DNA from: Fragilaria radians
Lineage: Eukaryota > Bacillariophyta > Fragilariophyceae > Fragilariales > Fragilariaceae
Reading direction: 5' to 3'
Assembly: GCA_900642245.1 (NCBI GenBank)
Contig: CAAAJI010000004.1
Coordinates: forward strand, 492,369-556,368
DNA length: 64,000 nucleotides
Made by a program: the position numbers and the translations under genes. This document shows, one piece after another, positions 9,732 through 21,332 of this stretch (position 1 is the stretch's first letter; each line of letters begins with the position of its first letter). The notes under the pieces are model-generated. The model was not told the origin of the DNA, did not search any database, and saw only the letters and a list, made by a program, of their open reading frames with translations.

Positions 9732-12579
9732 ATGGTGCATTGGATGTTGACAATAATTTACCTCTCTCTCATCGTCCCTTACACAACATTCATTTATGCT
9801 TTAGGCGATAACTTCTTCAATATGGCTCGAGGGAAAGTCATAACAAAAATCCTTTCAAATGTCGTTAAAGGTGGAGCAATATCATCCTTGCATGCATCGA
9901 AGGAAGTCGCCTTAATCCCTAAATCAAGGATCATTTCTTCATCGAACCAGACAGATTGCACGGAAGAGGAAACTTTGATTCGAAAAAGAAGCGGAAAAAC
10001 TGAACCATTGAGCAAAGATAAAGTAAGTTTCGTAATGCTTAAAAAGAAAATTATTCACGAGATTTTCCTTTCATGATTTCCAACTCAAGAAATTCCTATC
10101 CTAAAGATTTTTAAGCGGCTGCAAGTATTATCGGAAGGATTGGATGTTCGATTCGTAAATATATCATCACTTGCTGAATCAATCATTAGGGGTGTCTTTC
10201 CTCTCGTGACGACAAGTGAAGTTGATGTTCTTGCTGCTGAAACGGCCGCTAGCATGTCGACGCAGCATCCAGACTATGCTAAGCTAGCTTCTCGGATATG
10301 CATATCGCATAATCACAAAGTGACACCTTCCAAATTCTCTGATGCGATACGAATTTTACACAATGATGGGCAGGGCTTTATCGATGACGAAATCTACAAA
10401 TTAGTTCAACGTAGAGCCGATGACATCGATGCGAAGGTCAATTGTTTGCGAGACTATACCTTGTCATATTTTGGTTTCAAAACGCTTGAGCGTGCCTATC
10501 TTTTGAAAAATGAGAATGGAGCTGTTATTGAACGACCTCAATACCTACTGATGCGTGTTGCTTTGGGAATTCATTGCCTACAAAATGTTGAATCTGAAGA
10601 TGCATCTCTCCAAGCAGCGTTTGAAACCTATGATCTCATGAGTGAAGGATACTTCACGCACGCAAGTCCAACATTATTTCATGCTGGAACAACACATCCT
10701 CAGCTTTCCTCATGTTTTCTCGTACAAATGTCTGAGGATAGCATTCATGGAATATACGATACACTTAAACGTTGTGCCGTCATATCCAAGGCTGCCGGTG
10801 GTATCGGTCTCAGTGTACATAACATTCGTGCAAGAGGAACTCACATCAAAGGAACTAGAGGAGTTTCCAATGGCCTGGTTCCCATGTTACGCGTCTTTGA
10901 CGTCACATCTAGGTACGTTGATCAGGGAGGCGGAAAGAGGCCCGGAGCATTCGCGGTTTACATTGAGCCGTGGCATGCTGATATATTCGATGTGCTTAAT
11001 CTAAAAAAGAATCACGGGAAAGAAGAACAACGTGCTAGGGACCTCTTCTACGGCTTATGGGTCCCTGATTTATTCATGGAACGTGTTGAAGGTGATGGAT
11101 TATGGAGTCTGATGTGCCCTAAATTATCTCCTGGACTTAGTAAGTGTTACGGACAAGATTTCCGAAACCTCTACGAAGAGTATGAGCGTCAAGGAAATTT
11201 CGTCAGACAAGTACGAGCCCGTGATTTATGGGGAGCAATTCTGGATGCACAAATAGAAACTGGGACTCCTTATCTTTTGTATAAAGATTCAGCTAACAAA
11301 AAGAGTAACCAAAAAAATTTAGGAACTATTCAGAGCAGCAATCTTTGCACTGAAATTATACAATATACAAACGATGAGGAGGTTGCGGTATGCAATCTAG
11401 CAAGTATGTAAGTACACGGAAGTTATTTCCTCATGAAGACTAGATTATTTCTCATTCATCTAACGTTGTCTATTCAGCTGCTTACCTAAATTCGTAATAT
11501 CTGAACGTGGACCCATTGGATCAATTACCTCTGATTCCGGGAAAGCATATTTTGATCACGAGGCATTACATCGCATTACAAAAGTTGTGACGAGAAATCT
11601 AAATAAAGTAATTGATGTCAACAGTTATCCCGTTCAAGGGGCAGAGAAGTCAAATCGCTGCCACCGACCCATTGGGCTTGGAGTATCTGGTCTTGCAGAT
11701 ACCTTTCTTCGCCTTGGCCTACCTTTTGCTTCTGAGGAAGCCAAGTGCCTCAACGAAGCTATTTTTGAAACAATATATCATGCAGCACTAGAAGCAAGTG
11801 CTGAATTGGCCTTAATGCACGGCCCTTACGATTCTTTTGAAGGAAGCCCAGCAAGTCAGGGATATCTACAGCACCATTTATGGGGAATCGAAGACGAAGA
11901 CACCCCTAGTCATAAATTTAATCCTAAAGCCCTACCGATTCAATTGTATGCACAGGATGTACAGAAGAATCAAGGATATGATTGGAAAGCACTACGTTCC
12001 AAGATCAAAAGTTCAGGATTAAGAAACTCTCTTGTCTTAGCTCCCATGCCTACGGCATCAACGTCACAAATCCTGGGAGTAAATGAATGCTTTGAACCAT
12101 TTAGTTCAAACCTTTACCTAAGGCGTGTGAAGGCGGGTGAGTTTATCATGGCAAATCCTCACTTGTTACAGGATTTGAGCGATCGTGGGTTATGGACACC
12201 TACTGTTCGGAATCAATTGATGAGAGACGGGGGATCAATTGCTAATATCGCATGTATTCCGGATAGACTGAAAGAACTTTACAAGACAGTTTGGGAAATC
12301 TCAATGAAGGATATCATAGATATGGCTGCTGACAGAGGAAAATTTATTGATCAGAGTCAAAGTCTCAACTTATTCATTGCCGATCCAACTGTTAACAAGT
12401 TGACTGCCATGCATTTTTATGCCTGGAAGAAAGGCCTGAAAACAGGGATGTATTATTTACGGACAAAACCTGCAGTAAATGCGATTCAATACACGGTGAA
12501 CAAGCATGGTGAACAAGATCAAGACCTCAGCATTGAATCCTCAAGTGACCAGGAAATATGTCTAAGCTGTCAATCTTAG
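9732..12579 (+). CDS. RNR1: Class I ribonucleoside-diphosphate reductase large subunit
   Basis: Catalytic alpha subunit that makes dNDPs from NDPs with a ferritin-like beta subunit, needed for DNA synthesis. Exons: 9732-10022, 10107-11407, 11478-12579 (897 aa); introns of 84 and 70 nt with GTAAGT donors. The phases restore the family sequence exactly (AVCNLAS-ICLPKFV across intron 2). The ATP-cone begins near residue 84. Active-site signatures are intact: SSCFL (redox Cys about 300), the catalytic NLCTEI motif (Asn509, Cys511, Glu513) and the partner Cys526 in AVCNLAS. The C terminus ends CLSCQS, the swinging CxxC used for re-reduction. Odd: about 80 residues precede the ATP cone, beginning with a hydrophobic stretch (residues about 7-23). 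A second ATG at 9822-9824 would remove it and may be the true start. Confidence 0.93.
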
Positions 12580-13619
12580 CTAGGATCGCTAATACATGCA
12601 ATATCGTATTCGTAACTGTTAATGGGTTTCAGATGTCATAATTGGTGCCAAAGATAATTATTCGATAACGTATGGACTCAATAAAGTATAGAATTGTTTC
12701 AAAACCTTCTATTTGCACTTTACAAATCACGATACGAAATGATACTTAATTGTAATAAATTCGGCCCAATATGCTGCTTTATTAATTAATATTTCGAATC
12801 GTCATGATGTTGGGTAACTTCTAGCTTCTAAATGGTCAAATTCACAGTAGGTCTTCATCAATCCTAATCCAAAAGCTTAGTTTGATTTTTTGGGAGATGT
12901 CCAAAAAAGTTTCTTTGTGGTTTAACAAATTGAATTAATCTACGTGATTTACAGCATTTTTAAACGTGGTATGGCAACCTTGGTCAGGTGAATAGTTGTC
13001 TGATCATCACTTTGGCTCCATTATGCCTGGATGTGCAATGCACTTATAATACCAACCTACTATATGCCCTTGTTGAGACCGTGGTATTTTCATCTCAGGT
13101 GTCACCTTCTACATTATGTGTTGAGCATCTACTTGTGATGTTTTCCATTATATATGTCAGTAGATCAGTTTCTTTTTCCTGGCCTTTACAATGAGGGCTG
13201 GATACATTGGACAATCAGTCATTTAAACCGTTTTTTTGGCACTATTGTGCAGGAGATGTGCGTGATTGCAACTTTTCGCCTGACTACTGTTTGAGTGAAT
13301 TAAAGGCTAGAGTTGATTATGAGGATGATTCCAAGCTGATTGAAGCTGGTTGGATCCTTAGAATACGCAAACACCAGCTTGGAAAAGTCAGGCTTAATCA
13401 ATGAAAACTATTACTCATGCTGCAGAGTTGACATCATGATATATTGGTGGAGAAAACTAGCTACACCGATGTTTTATACATCGAGATGAAGAATTGGATT
13501 ATGTGCATTTTAATATCAATAGGTCAGAAACGCCTAAGCTAGTAGAGTTGAGGATCGAACAAAAGCAAATGCTAAAATTCAGTGTTTGATAAGGTTTATA
13601 CTGAATTAGTGATTTTAAG
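12580..13619. other. Intergenic; one unrecognised open stretch
   Basis: A frame from 13207 to 13404 (+; starts at a non-ATG codon) reads as plausible protein (about 65 residues, segment LKARVDYEDDSKLIEAGWIL), but I cannot place it in a family and it has no partner exon. It may be a relic of a mobile element. The rest is AT-rich with nothing recognised. Confidence 0.25.
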
Positions 13620-15275
13620 TTAACTATCGCAACTTCCTTGTTTCATCATGAAGTTATAAAATTCAGCATCTTCTTCCTGTGATTTGCGCTTTTTGACGAC
13701 GTTTTTATCATACCTAGCAAATCGCCGCTTAGAGTGCGTTAGTGCGTCAATTTTTTCTTCATAGGTTGTACCCATCTGTCTTTCAGATAGAGGAATATGC
13801 GTTGCTTCCCTTAAGCTGGTGGGAGAAGGAATGAATTCGAAATTTTTAAGGATATGAAGTGCCTCATTCCAGGACAATAGCATCTGGTGTTCGTTTTCTC
13901 CGAGATGTGAATCAATGATTGCTCCAATGTCCTTGGAATCGTTATCCGAATTTCCCTTCCTCTTTTGCTTTTTAGATCTTTCTTCTAACCGATGACGAAG
14001 AAATGTATGTAGATCTTTCTTTAATATCTCCTTTTGGAACAATGAATCTATACCATTCCGGATGCGAGCTGCCGCAAGAGTTAATTCTTCCCACTGTCGT
14101 TCAAGTTCACAATGTGTTGACCATAGATTCTGAGCAGTATGTCCAATACGTAAATCGTTGTATGCACAATCATGCAAGATTAATGGATTTTCCGGAGCTA
14201 ATGCATAGCTTGGTTTGCCAGGAAAATGTTTAATGTTTAACAACTCTGCAACTACACTCGGTTCTTCTTGACCTCGTCCAACCATGAACATGACAGATAC
14301 GATACATCTGATTTGATGCCACAGGAATGCTTGCCCCAATATTTCGAAGTAGAAAACATCATTTCCAGCTGAGACTATTTTAGCATCATGGATCTTTCGC
14401 TCGAAGTTATAAACCTTTTCTACGTCCATTTTACAAAAGTTTCGGAAGTCGTGCTTTCCTATTAAGTGTTTCAATGCTTCTTTCATGTTATCAAGATTCA
14501 TCTCTGGTCGTCTAACAAAGAAATATCGATAGAGTCGAGATATCGCAGAAAATCGTGCAGAAAATTCATCCGAGACTGGGCACCATCCCATGATACGAAT
14601 CGCCGGGGGAAGCACATTGTTTAAAATCTTGTCATACGAATATTCACAGATTTCCTTTTGAATACGAGATCCTGTTGGTGATTTGCACGGTACCCAGACT
14701 CGAATGACGTCAATACCATTCTTGGGTATTTCTTGGTCTTGAACTAATTTTGTGCCATCTTCATCCCAAGTAGCATCCTTGGGGATACTACTCTTCACAC
14801 GTAGGGCTATGACTTGTCCTGCCGAACTTACCCCACGATCGGTACGACCACAGCGCGAGTAGCCACAGGTGTCACGTGATTCCACGAATCGAGTACGCTT
14901 CAACGCTGCAAACAGTGCCTTTTCGATCGAATTATCGTTTTCCATACCGATATTCTCAGCCAAACCGGAATAGTTCGATCCATCGTAAAAGAATTTGAGC
15001 GCTATGTGACGCAATCGAACATTGTTAGTGAGGTATTCCGTACTTCGGACTTGATCATTTTTCTTCGACGAAACATCCGATGTGTTGTTGTTGTTATCAT
15101 TAGGAACCTGTTTGAGCAAAGAATCATAAGCCCCTTGAATATCTGATTCTTGAATTATATTATTACATAACATAAAATTCAATATTTCTTTGCAGGTTGG
15201 TTCGTTCTTTTGCTGCTTTGCCCTCTTATTAAGGCCGAGCCTTTGAAATATCGGATGATCTTCCAATTTTGTCAT
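13620..15275 (-). CDS. tRNA pseudouridine synthase, TruA/PUS3 family
   Basis: A 551-residue enzyme that isomerises uridine to pseudouridine in tRNA, by similarity to PUS3/Deg1 at positions 38/39. The catalytic core is complete: FFYDGSNYSG near residue 95, SRCGRTDRGVSS with the nucleophile Asp146, a central RFSAISRLYRYFF block, GKHDFRNFC, and the C-terminal FLWHQIRCIV motif. SRCGRTDRGVS and the split substrate region favour the eukaryotic PUS3 branch over bacterial TruA. The N terminus (about 85 residues) is a helical, partly Asn/Ser-rich extension. The C-terminal 150 residues are charged with basic stretches that may serve in RNA binding or nuclear localisation. The ATG at 15273-15275 starts the frame; no intron is needed. 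Confidence 0.9.
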   Translation of the reverse strand: MTKLEDHPIFQRLGLNKRAKQQKNEPTCKEILNFMLCNNIIQESDIQGAYDSLLKQVPNDNNNNTSDVSSKKNDQVRSTEYLTNNVRLRHIALKFFYDGSNYSGLAENIGMENDNSIEKALFAALKRTRFVESRDTCGYSRCGRTDRGVSSAGQVIALRVKSSIPKDATWDEDGTKLVQDQEIPKNGIDVIRVWVPCKSPTGSRIQKEICEYSYDKILNNVLPPAIRIMGWCPVSDEFSARFSAISRLYRYFFVRRPEMNLDNMKEALKHLIGKHDFRNFCKMDVEKVYNFERKIHDAKIVSAGNDVFYFEILGQAFLWHQIRCIVSVMFMVGRGQEEPSVVAELLNIKHFPGKPSYALAPENPLILHDCAYNDLRIGHTAQNLWSTHCELERQWEELTLAAARIRNGIDSLFQKEILKKDLHTFLRHRLEERSKKQKRKGNSDNDSKDIGAIIDSHLGENEHQMLLSWNEALHILKNFEFIPSPTSLREATHIPLSERQMGTTYEEKIDALTHSKRRFARYDKNVVKKRKSQEEDAEFYNFMMKQGSCDS

Positions 15276-17386
15276 TTTTGATGACCTTCACAATTGAGTT
15301 GTTCTGCGACTGAAGGAATTTTATCATTAAAATAGCTCGATAGTTTTTGATCTCCAGTCACAGCCATTTACAAATGAGTGGTTGTCAAGCAGAGATAAAC
15401 CAGTCAACCCTCAGTTTAATCCCAAGGAATCGGATGATGTGGTCAGGGCAGTGATCATATTTTCATGGGTGCAGGCGACCTGGTTTTCAAGAATTCTAGT
15501 CACTTTTGCATTCTCAAGGATGGGTGTCTAGAGGAGTCGATCAAGCGACGCATAGAGATGCAGATTTTGAGAATGTTTCAAGTCATTAGACCATACTTTT
15601 TGCTTACTTATAACTTCTTTCATTATTTGCATGTTTCCTAGACTATAGTCAACAATAAAATAGACTGATCAAGCGGAAAATAAAGGATAACCTAATACAA
15701 TGTTGAAACTGCTCCGTGTTGAAATGGTACAATGTGAAAAAATAATCTTACTTTAGAATACTTCAATAATTGGATCATGCATTCAAGTCGTGTAAAGAGA
15801 TGGAATCCAACATGATTTAGATAATTTGAATTACAGCAACATTGCCAAAAATCTTATGGGAAAGTACTTCGTAAACTTTCCATTCACAAGCCATATTCAA
15901 TTCATCATCACCAAATCTGGCTGATCAAGTGTTATGAATCTTGACCCAAAATTGTAAGAGGGATCATATGGACACTTCAGTGCTTACGATCAAGGAATAG
16001 ATGCGTAAGTAAGTAGAATTTCCTTTCTTCTAAATTCAATTTTGCTAACTGTAAGGGAAGTCTCTGATATCACTAAACAAATGCGTCTCATTGCGCCTCC
16101 ATTCCTTTACAAATTGATCATTGCTCATATCCTAATAGTGTTTATCGATAGTTTATCTTCTGGAGTCATTCCTGATGGCATGACAGATTTCTAGCATAGG
16201 GGGTGATTATAGCACTTTGAATAACTGACAACTGTGACGACAACTTAATCATCAAAAGGATAAAGTAAAATGTATGTTAATTAAGCTGCAGAATGCCATT
16301 TGTAGAAATGAATATACTTTGTATCTTTTTCAAAGCAAGGGATTCAAAGAGTATCATCTCAACATACTAGTTTAGTAGCATGGAATCTCTGGATTTGCTG
16401 TTCTATCAAGGGTACTTAAGCTCCTACAATTTCACTTTATACTTAATTTTCAAACTTATTCTTTTTAGATTTTGAATCTTTCCTCTTTTTTTGTGCATAC
16501 CTTTTCGATTAAACATTATTTTCATGGCATTTTTAAAATCTCTAGTTTTTCTGTATTTTTGAATAAAGCATCAATTAGCTCTGAAAGAAAGGTTAAGTAG
16601 ATATCCATTTATGTTCCCATATTTTTATCAAAGTTATATTACTTATCACTTCAACTCACAGGATGACTATAATTGACTTTCTCGAAGAAGCTATGAATCA
16701 TTATTCTGATATTATCCACAGCTTTAAAAGAAATTTCAATTTTATCTTAAGTTTTTTTCTAGAACAAGCCACTTACAGGCTACCCTACAATTGTGTGTAA
16801 CGGAGATTTTGCGCATGCAATAGGGAACCATAGGAAATATCTTCCTCTTTCTTTTGATTTTCCAAACACTGATCATATCAATCTCCTATTTGACTGCTTT
16901 TTCACCTGTATACACTTTACACGCTCTTCTCAAGATTGAATCTCCCTATACTGCAAAAGGCAATAAATTGAGACCATGTATGTTTGTACAATCTTCAAGA
17001 AAGTGCAACAATAGAATTACATGAATATGTTTTTATAAAATCTTCACAAGTAACATTGTATTGTTCATATTCACCCTTTCCTATGAATTCGAGACAAATA
17101 ATTGAATTTGGTCCGTCAGAACACAATCTAGTATTGCCTTAAACATTCTTCATTTGATCCTTCTTTTCCTCGAATGAGTTGCTTCGCAAGCAAATGCAAT
17201 TATTAGCAACAAGTTCAATTAATAAGGCTGATACGCTATCTGCAGATTTGAAAATGAAAACAAATGTTTTGGTTTTCAATAAATCTTCAATTATGACAAT
17301 TACTCTTTGTAGATCGATTATCAATTACCGGTTTACCAAATTCTGTATTTTCTCAACAAGTCAAGAACTTAACCCTGACGTTCTCA
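15276..17386. other. Long intergenic region, nothing recognised
   Basis: About 2.1 kb of AT-rich DNA. The short overlapping frames at 17139-17424 on both strands look random and one overlaps the 3' end of the SGNH hydrolase gene. No tRNA, repeat or transposon signature was found by eye. Confidence 0.5.
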
Positions 17387-18910
17387 CTAATGTCCGCCGG
17401 AATGGAGTTTCCATTCATGTATGATGGCAGCAGCAATATGTCGGCCCCAAAAGTCGTAGCCCTCGTCATTTGGGTGTACATTATCAGCAGCAATTAACGT
17501 TGCCCCGGGAGAAAGAGTAGAAGCAGGAGCTGGTATGAGATCTTGAGTCGCATCGTGATATACGAGCTCTATTTTTTCTTCTGCTCTTTGATCGTTCGTC
17601 AGACGATGATAATGCTCCTTCATCAGTGCCTTCACTCTATCATTAGCCTTTTGCGTTACATCAGTTAGTTCTAATAAAACTTGTTCAGCCTTTTTTGAAG
17701 ATACTATGGGACCTAATCCGGCTTCTAAATCTTTCATTGACTTGGGTGATGGTGCTTCCACGAAGAGCACTAAATTTGGAAATGAATCTGCTAGACGCCT
17801 TTTATGGTTATCAATCATTTGAAGAAGTGGCACAACAAACCAAGAGAGTGGGGCTTGATGACAAAGAGGCATAGGCGACACTGGAAGTGCTGGAAATACA
17901 ACCAATGGATGTCTCCGGACTTGATGCAGTGTGTGATCAGGCTTTTCGTCTGTTAATGGCATCTTTATCCGTAAAGCAGATAATATTCGTGTCAATTCTT
18001 CCTTTAGCCCCGTTTTCGGAGAATCTATGGGTTCCTCACTTGAAATTGTTGCTCCATCATTATTCGGCATCATAAATGGGAGAAACATGGCTTTTAAATC
18101 ATTGAGACCTGTTAAGACAACAGCAACGTCGTATTCGCATGAGCCATGATCTGGATTACTCAATAGATCCTGGTGATCCTCGTTGTTTTGATTTTCCAGT
18201 TGCTCTGACTCTTCGGTTAAAACTTGGGATTGAAAAGAATGTATATCTTTCTTCACTTGATTCCACCATGCATGAATTCGGTTCCTAGTTCCGTGTGCAT
18301 CCTTTATCCTCTTATTTTCGTCTATTTGTAATTTTTTTCTCTCCTCCCACCACTTATTCGCTCGTAACTTAGTTTGTTGCCATTTTGCAAGTTTTTCTTC
18401 CAATACTTTAGGTTCATGTGGAAGAGAAAAAATATCGTTCAAAATTTGGGATGCCGATGCCCCCGGAGTTCCAATGCAAGTCCATCGCACCGCACGACCT
18501 CCAAGACTTTGAGATAGAGATTTCGCAATACTTTCTGGTAAAATAGGCGTCCCCTGGTTGGATACACCAACACCTGCAGCCAAAGAGTCCCCAATTACAA
18601 GTAGACGCAAAGGACGTTCATTTGTACTTTCTTGTAGTTCTGATTTCATTACGATGATACCTCGTGAGGGACACAATGGAAATGGGGCGTGACCATGATA
18701 AGTCCTATAATCTTGCAGCATGACAGCTCCTTGTATTAAAGCAATTGAAGGTGTCGCTACAGTTAAGCCAACGGTCCATTTGGGAAGAGAGCGAAGTCGC
18801 TGCAGTAATTCATGCCAAGGAAGGAAGCGCATTTCAATTTTTTTGTAAGTGGAAAAATATTTTTCTCCCCACGATTTCTCACTACATTCGAAAGCATTCT
18901 CAAACTCCAT
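17387..18910 (-). CDS. SGNH/GDSL-like hydrolase, N-terminally membrane-anchored
   Basis: A 507-residue putative esterase or lipase. Block I is LLVIGDSLAAGVG with nucleophile Ser109. Block III is LTGLNDL, and block V DNVHPNDEGY supplies Asp476 and His479. A hydrophobic segment at residues about 45-67 (GLTVATPSIALIQGAVML) could anchor it in a membrane with the catalytic domain on the far side. Unusual: about 110 residues rich in Lys, Glu and Trp lie between blocks I/II and III (including NKWWEERKKLQIDENKRI) and look coiled-coil, so the hydrolase domain is interrupted. The ATG at 18908-18910 is the first in frame, and there is no intron. The substrate is unknown; the fold assignment is good. Confidence 0.8.
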   Translation of the reverse strand: MEFENAFECSEKSWGEKYFSTYKKIEMRFLPWHELLQRLRSLPKWTVGLTVATPSIALIQGAVMLQDYRTYHGHAPFPLCPSRGIIVMKSELQESTNERPLRLLVIGDSLAAGVGVSNQGTPILPESIAKSLSQSLGGRAVRWTCIGTPGASASQILNDIFSLPHEPKVLEEKLAKWQQTKLRANKWWEERKKLQIDENKRIKDAHGTRNRIHAWWNQVKKDIHSFQSQVLTEESEQLENQNNEDHQDLLSNPDHGSCEYDVAVVLTGLNDLKAMFLPFMMPNNDGATISSEEPIDSPKTGLKEELTRILSALRIKMPLTDEKPDHTLHQVRRHPLVVFPALPVSPMPLCHQAPLSWFVVPLLQMIDNHKRRLADSFPNLVLFVEAPSPKSMKDLEAGLGPIVSSKKAEQVLLELTDVTQKANDRVKALMKEHYHRLTNDQRAEEKIELVYHDATQDLIPAPASTLSPGATLIAADNVHPNDEGYDFWGRHIAAAIIHEWKLHSGGH

Positions 18911-19938
18911 ATATAGGAGGCGTAGAATTTCAGTAGGATGAAATTTTGGGCAAAAGTGCGTTGATCTGTCTGACCTACAGATGTTTTTTTTCTCACGTCA
19001 GACCGACTCCATACCGAAAATGCCAACTTCCAAAAACCAAGCAATCATTCTCCAAATAGTTGTTTTCCTGTGTGAGAGTTACAAAGGACAAACACATTCT
19101 TGCTCAAAAATTGCGTGCTTGGTTTCTAAACTTTACCCCAGTTCTTCAAACACGCTTTCAATTCAATTCATGTTGCCGCATCCACAGTACAATTTGGGTG
19201 ATCCATATTTGCACTTTTTTCAGATTTGGAACCCAACAAATTCTTCCTGGATGACTCCTTGTACCCAGCAATTATCTTTATACGATTTAATATTGATCGT
19301 GTATTATTGATGTTTGGTTTCTATTCCTATTTGTATGTATTGAGAACTACATCCCCAAAACTCAGGTCATGGATGAACTCTTTAAGTTTTCTTTAGGATA
19401 TCCGTTTTTGGTGCTGTTCCTGCTATTTCCCCGGCATGTTCTTCCCTAAATGACTTATTTATTCCAGCAACATAGCCATTGCCCAGGCTTCCATAGTGCG
19501 TTTCAATTGTTACATGTTTATGACTTTTATTCCCTCTAGTATGTTCCAATATAATCCATGGCCTCTTTTTCTTTGATTCCTCTTCCAAGGAATGTTTTTC
19601 TCTTTCATGGGTGGGGTGCATCTTGACTGAAACCTTGATTTTCACAAAATTCTCTTTTGTGATTGTCTTATTTTTGCCGTTTCGGATCTGTTACCAATGA
19701 TGGTACCTCTTCTATTTCGCGCTTTCTGAATACTTGGTTTACTCAGCTCAGTCCCGATGGAAATGACTATGGTCTTGACTTTGAAGCCTATTCTATAGCG
19801 TCGTTTTTATTGGAACTAAAAGAATTCCAGCTTTAGATAAAATACTCACTAGTAAGGCCTGAAACTTTGAAACTTTTTTTATTTTACTCACACAACTACT
19901 TCATTTTCTCTTTATATCAAAGTAATTGAGCTCTCGAC
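18911..19938. other. Intergenic; unrecognised minus-strand ORF at 19382-19645
   Basis: An 87-codon minus-strand frame (19382-19645) has protein-like composition (segment KRPWIILEHTRGNKSHKHV) but matches no family I know. It could be a mobile-element remnant. Nothing else is recognised. Confidence 0.25.
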
Positions 19939-20607
19939 ATGTCAACTTCTGCGGGTCCAATGACGTTGGATGGTGGTTCAGCAATTTCAGATGAAGTTGC
20001 TTCCGTCGTAAGTGGAGTATTGTTTGGCATTTGAATAATGATAATCTGTTCAATCTAGAAACTCATGATGAACAAAATGCAGAGTATGGTGTATGAATCC
20101 TTACCACTGGACAAGATATCCCTTGAGAGGTAAGTCATTAGTTGACTTCTGTCAAAACATCTTGAGTCATCAGGATAAAGCAATGAACTCATCTGTTGCA
20201 ATTCAGACCTTGAGATTATTTCTCTGTTTATCCAATTCGGCTTTTAGGACAACGTTACGATTGGTGGAATCATGAAATTACATTTGAAGTATGCCTTTTC
20301 CTTCGCCTAGGTAACTAAAAATTTATTTATTTTTTGATTGTGGAGTGATATCCTCATCCGTTTGGTTGCAAAGGTGTAAGACACGAAACTTCAGGGTAAG
20401 AAAAAGCATTCATCACTTCAATCCAACATCTGGCATCCTGAAACATGATTTGTAAACTAAAGACTTTGCTTTTTAAAATGACGTAGATTCTGTGAATGTC
20501 ATTAGGGTGCTATGAAGCACGAATTGAACAGTAATCAACCTCTTTTTCATCTGACGAAAGCTGTGGCTGAATACTTTGTCAGCATACTTCGTGGTCAAAC
20601 AGGATAA
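19939..20607 (+). CDS. Candidate small multi-exon gene, function unknown
   Basis: Several short coding-like pieces line up with good splice sites. An ATG at 19939 opens 23 codons (begins MSTSAGPMTLDGG) to a GTAAGT donor at 20008. A second piece ends at a GTAAGT donor at 20130. A third (20215-20288) follows TTGAG and a fourth (20506-20607) follows ATTAG and ends TAA. Joined in phase, the last three read RYPLRDYFSVYPIRLLGQR, then YDWWNHEITFE, then GAMKHELNSNQPLFHLTKAV and ILRGQTG-stop. This aromatic, coherent protein text is unlikely by chance. The first junction is ambiguous: the obvious donor at 20008 leaves phase 0, whereas the second piece needs another phase. Either another donor is used, or there is an extra exon or a lesion. 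The total would be about 90-110 residues. I do not recognise the family. Confidence 0.42.
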
Positions 20608-21119
20608 AAGCATCGGTAATTATCTATCAAGCTTAATCGAATCCTGACAGAGAAACCAACTACCTTTCGTATTTTGTAATGTCACTCTTCCATGTGATGC
20701 ATCTAATTAAAAAAGAAAGAAGTTTTTCTATCAGAAATCATGTTGATCTACTGAGTACCTTTGTTTGAGATCCAAGTGATTTATAGAAAAAGCCTGATTA
20801 ACTAGATCTGCATGGGCTTATTCTGAGGAGTGCCCTGCGTAAATAACTCAGTTTAGTTTAAATTTTGCATAAATTAAGTCACTGTTCTAAGGACGTTTAC
20901 AGCTTGCGTGATGGGTGACATAAGTGTAAGTATAGTCTTAAGCTTCGCAAGAAAGAAAAAGAAAAATGGTCGATATGGAGTGAGTACCTTTTCGCTAACG
21001 CAAGACGTGCTGTAATTAAAGATGTACTCCGTGGAAAGCTTTCTAACCCAAAGTCATGAAAAAAGGAGAAAAAACAGATAAGAAGAAAATAGCTTACTTT
21101 CGATAACGGAATTGAATGA

Positions 21120-21278
21120 ATGAATTACTGGACTTTGTACTATCGATCAATGCGAGAAGGAGCGACGCATTCAATAATGTTTATGGAAGCAAGAACAAGG
21201 GCGGTGTACGAGGCAATGCTGAAGTCGTATGAAGAACAAGTTGGAGCCTACCTCAAGTTCTTCTTTATTAGACAATAG
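21120..21278 (+). CDS. Possible 52-codon small ORF, unknown
   Basis: A short frame from ATG 21120 to TAG 21276-21278 reads as plausible helical protein (segment MFMEARTRAVYEAMLKSYEE). It lies just upstream of the assembly gap and the copia relic, so it may be an exon fragment or element remnant instead of a gene. No family recognised. Confidence 0.2.
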   Translation: MNYWTLYYRSMREGATHSIMFMEARTRAVYEAMLKSYEEQVGAYLKFFFIRQ

Positions 21279-21332
21279 AGAAAATGATTAGGTACAATGA
21301 TTTGAACAAACATGAAGATAAAGGTGTCTGGA

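Noticed and set aside
20200..20230. In-frame TGA as a possible selenocysteine codon in the small spliced gene
   Set aside because: A different acceptor (after TTGAG at 20214) avoids the TGA and gives a cleaner join; I saw no SECIS-like element.
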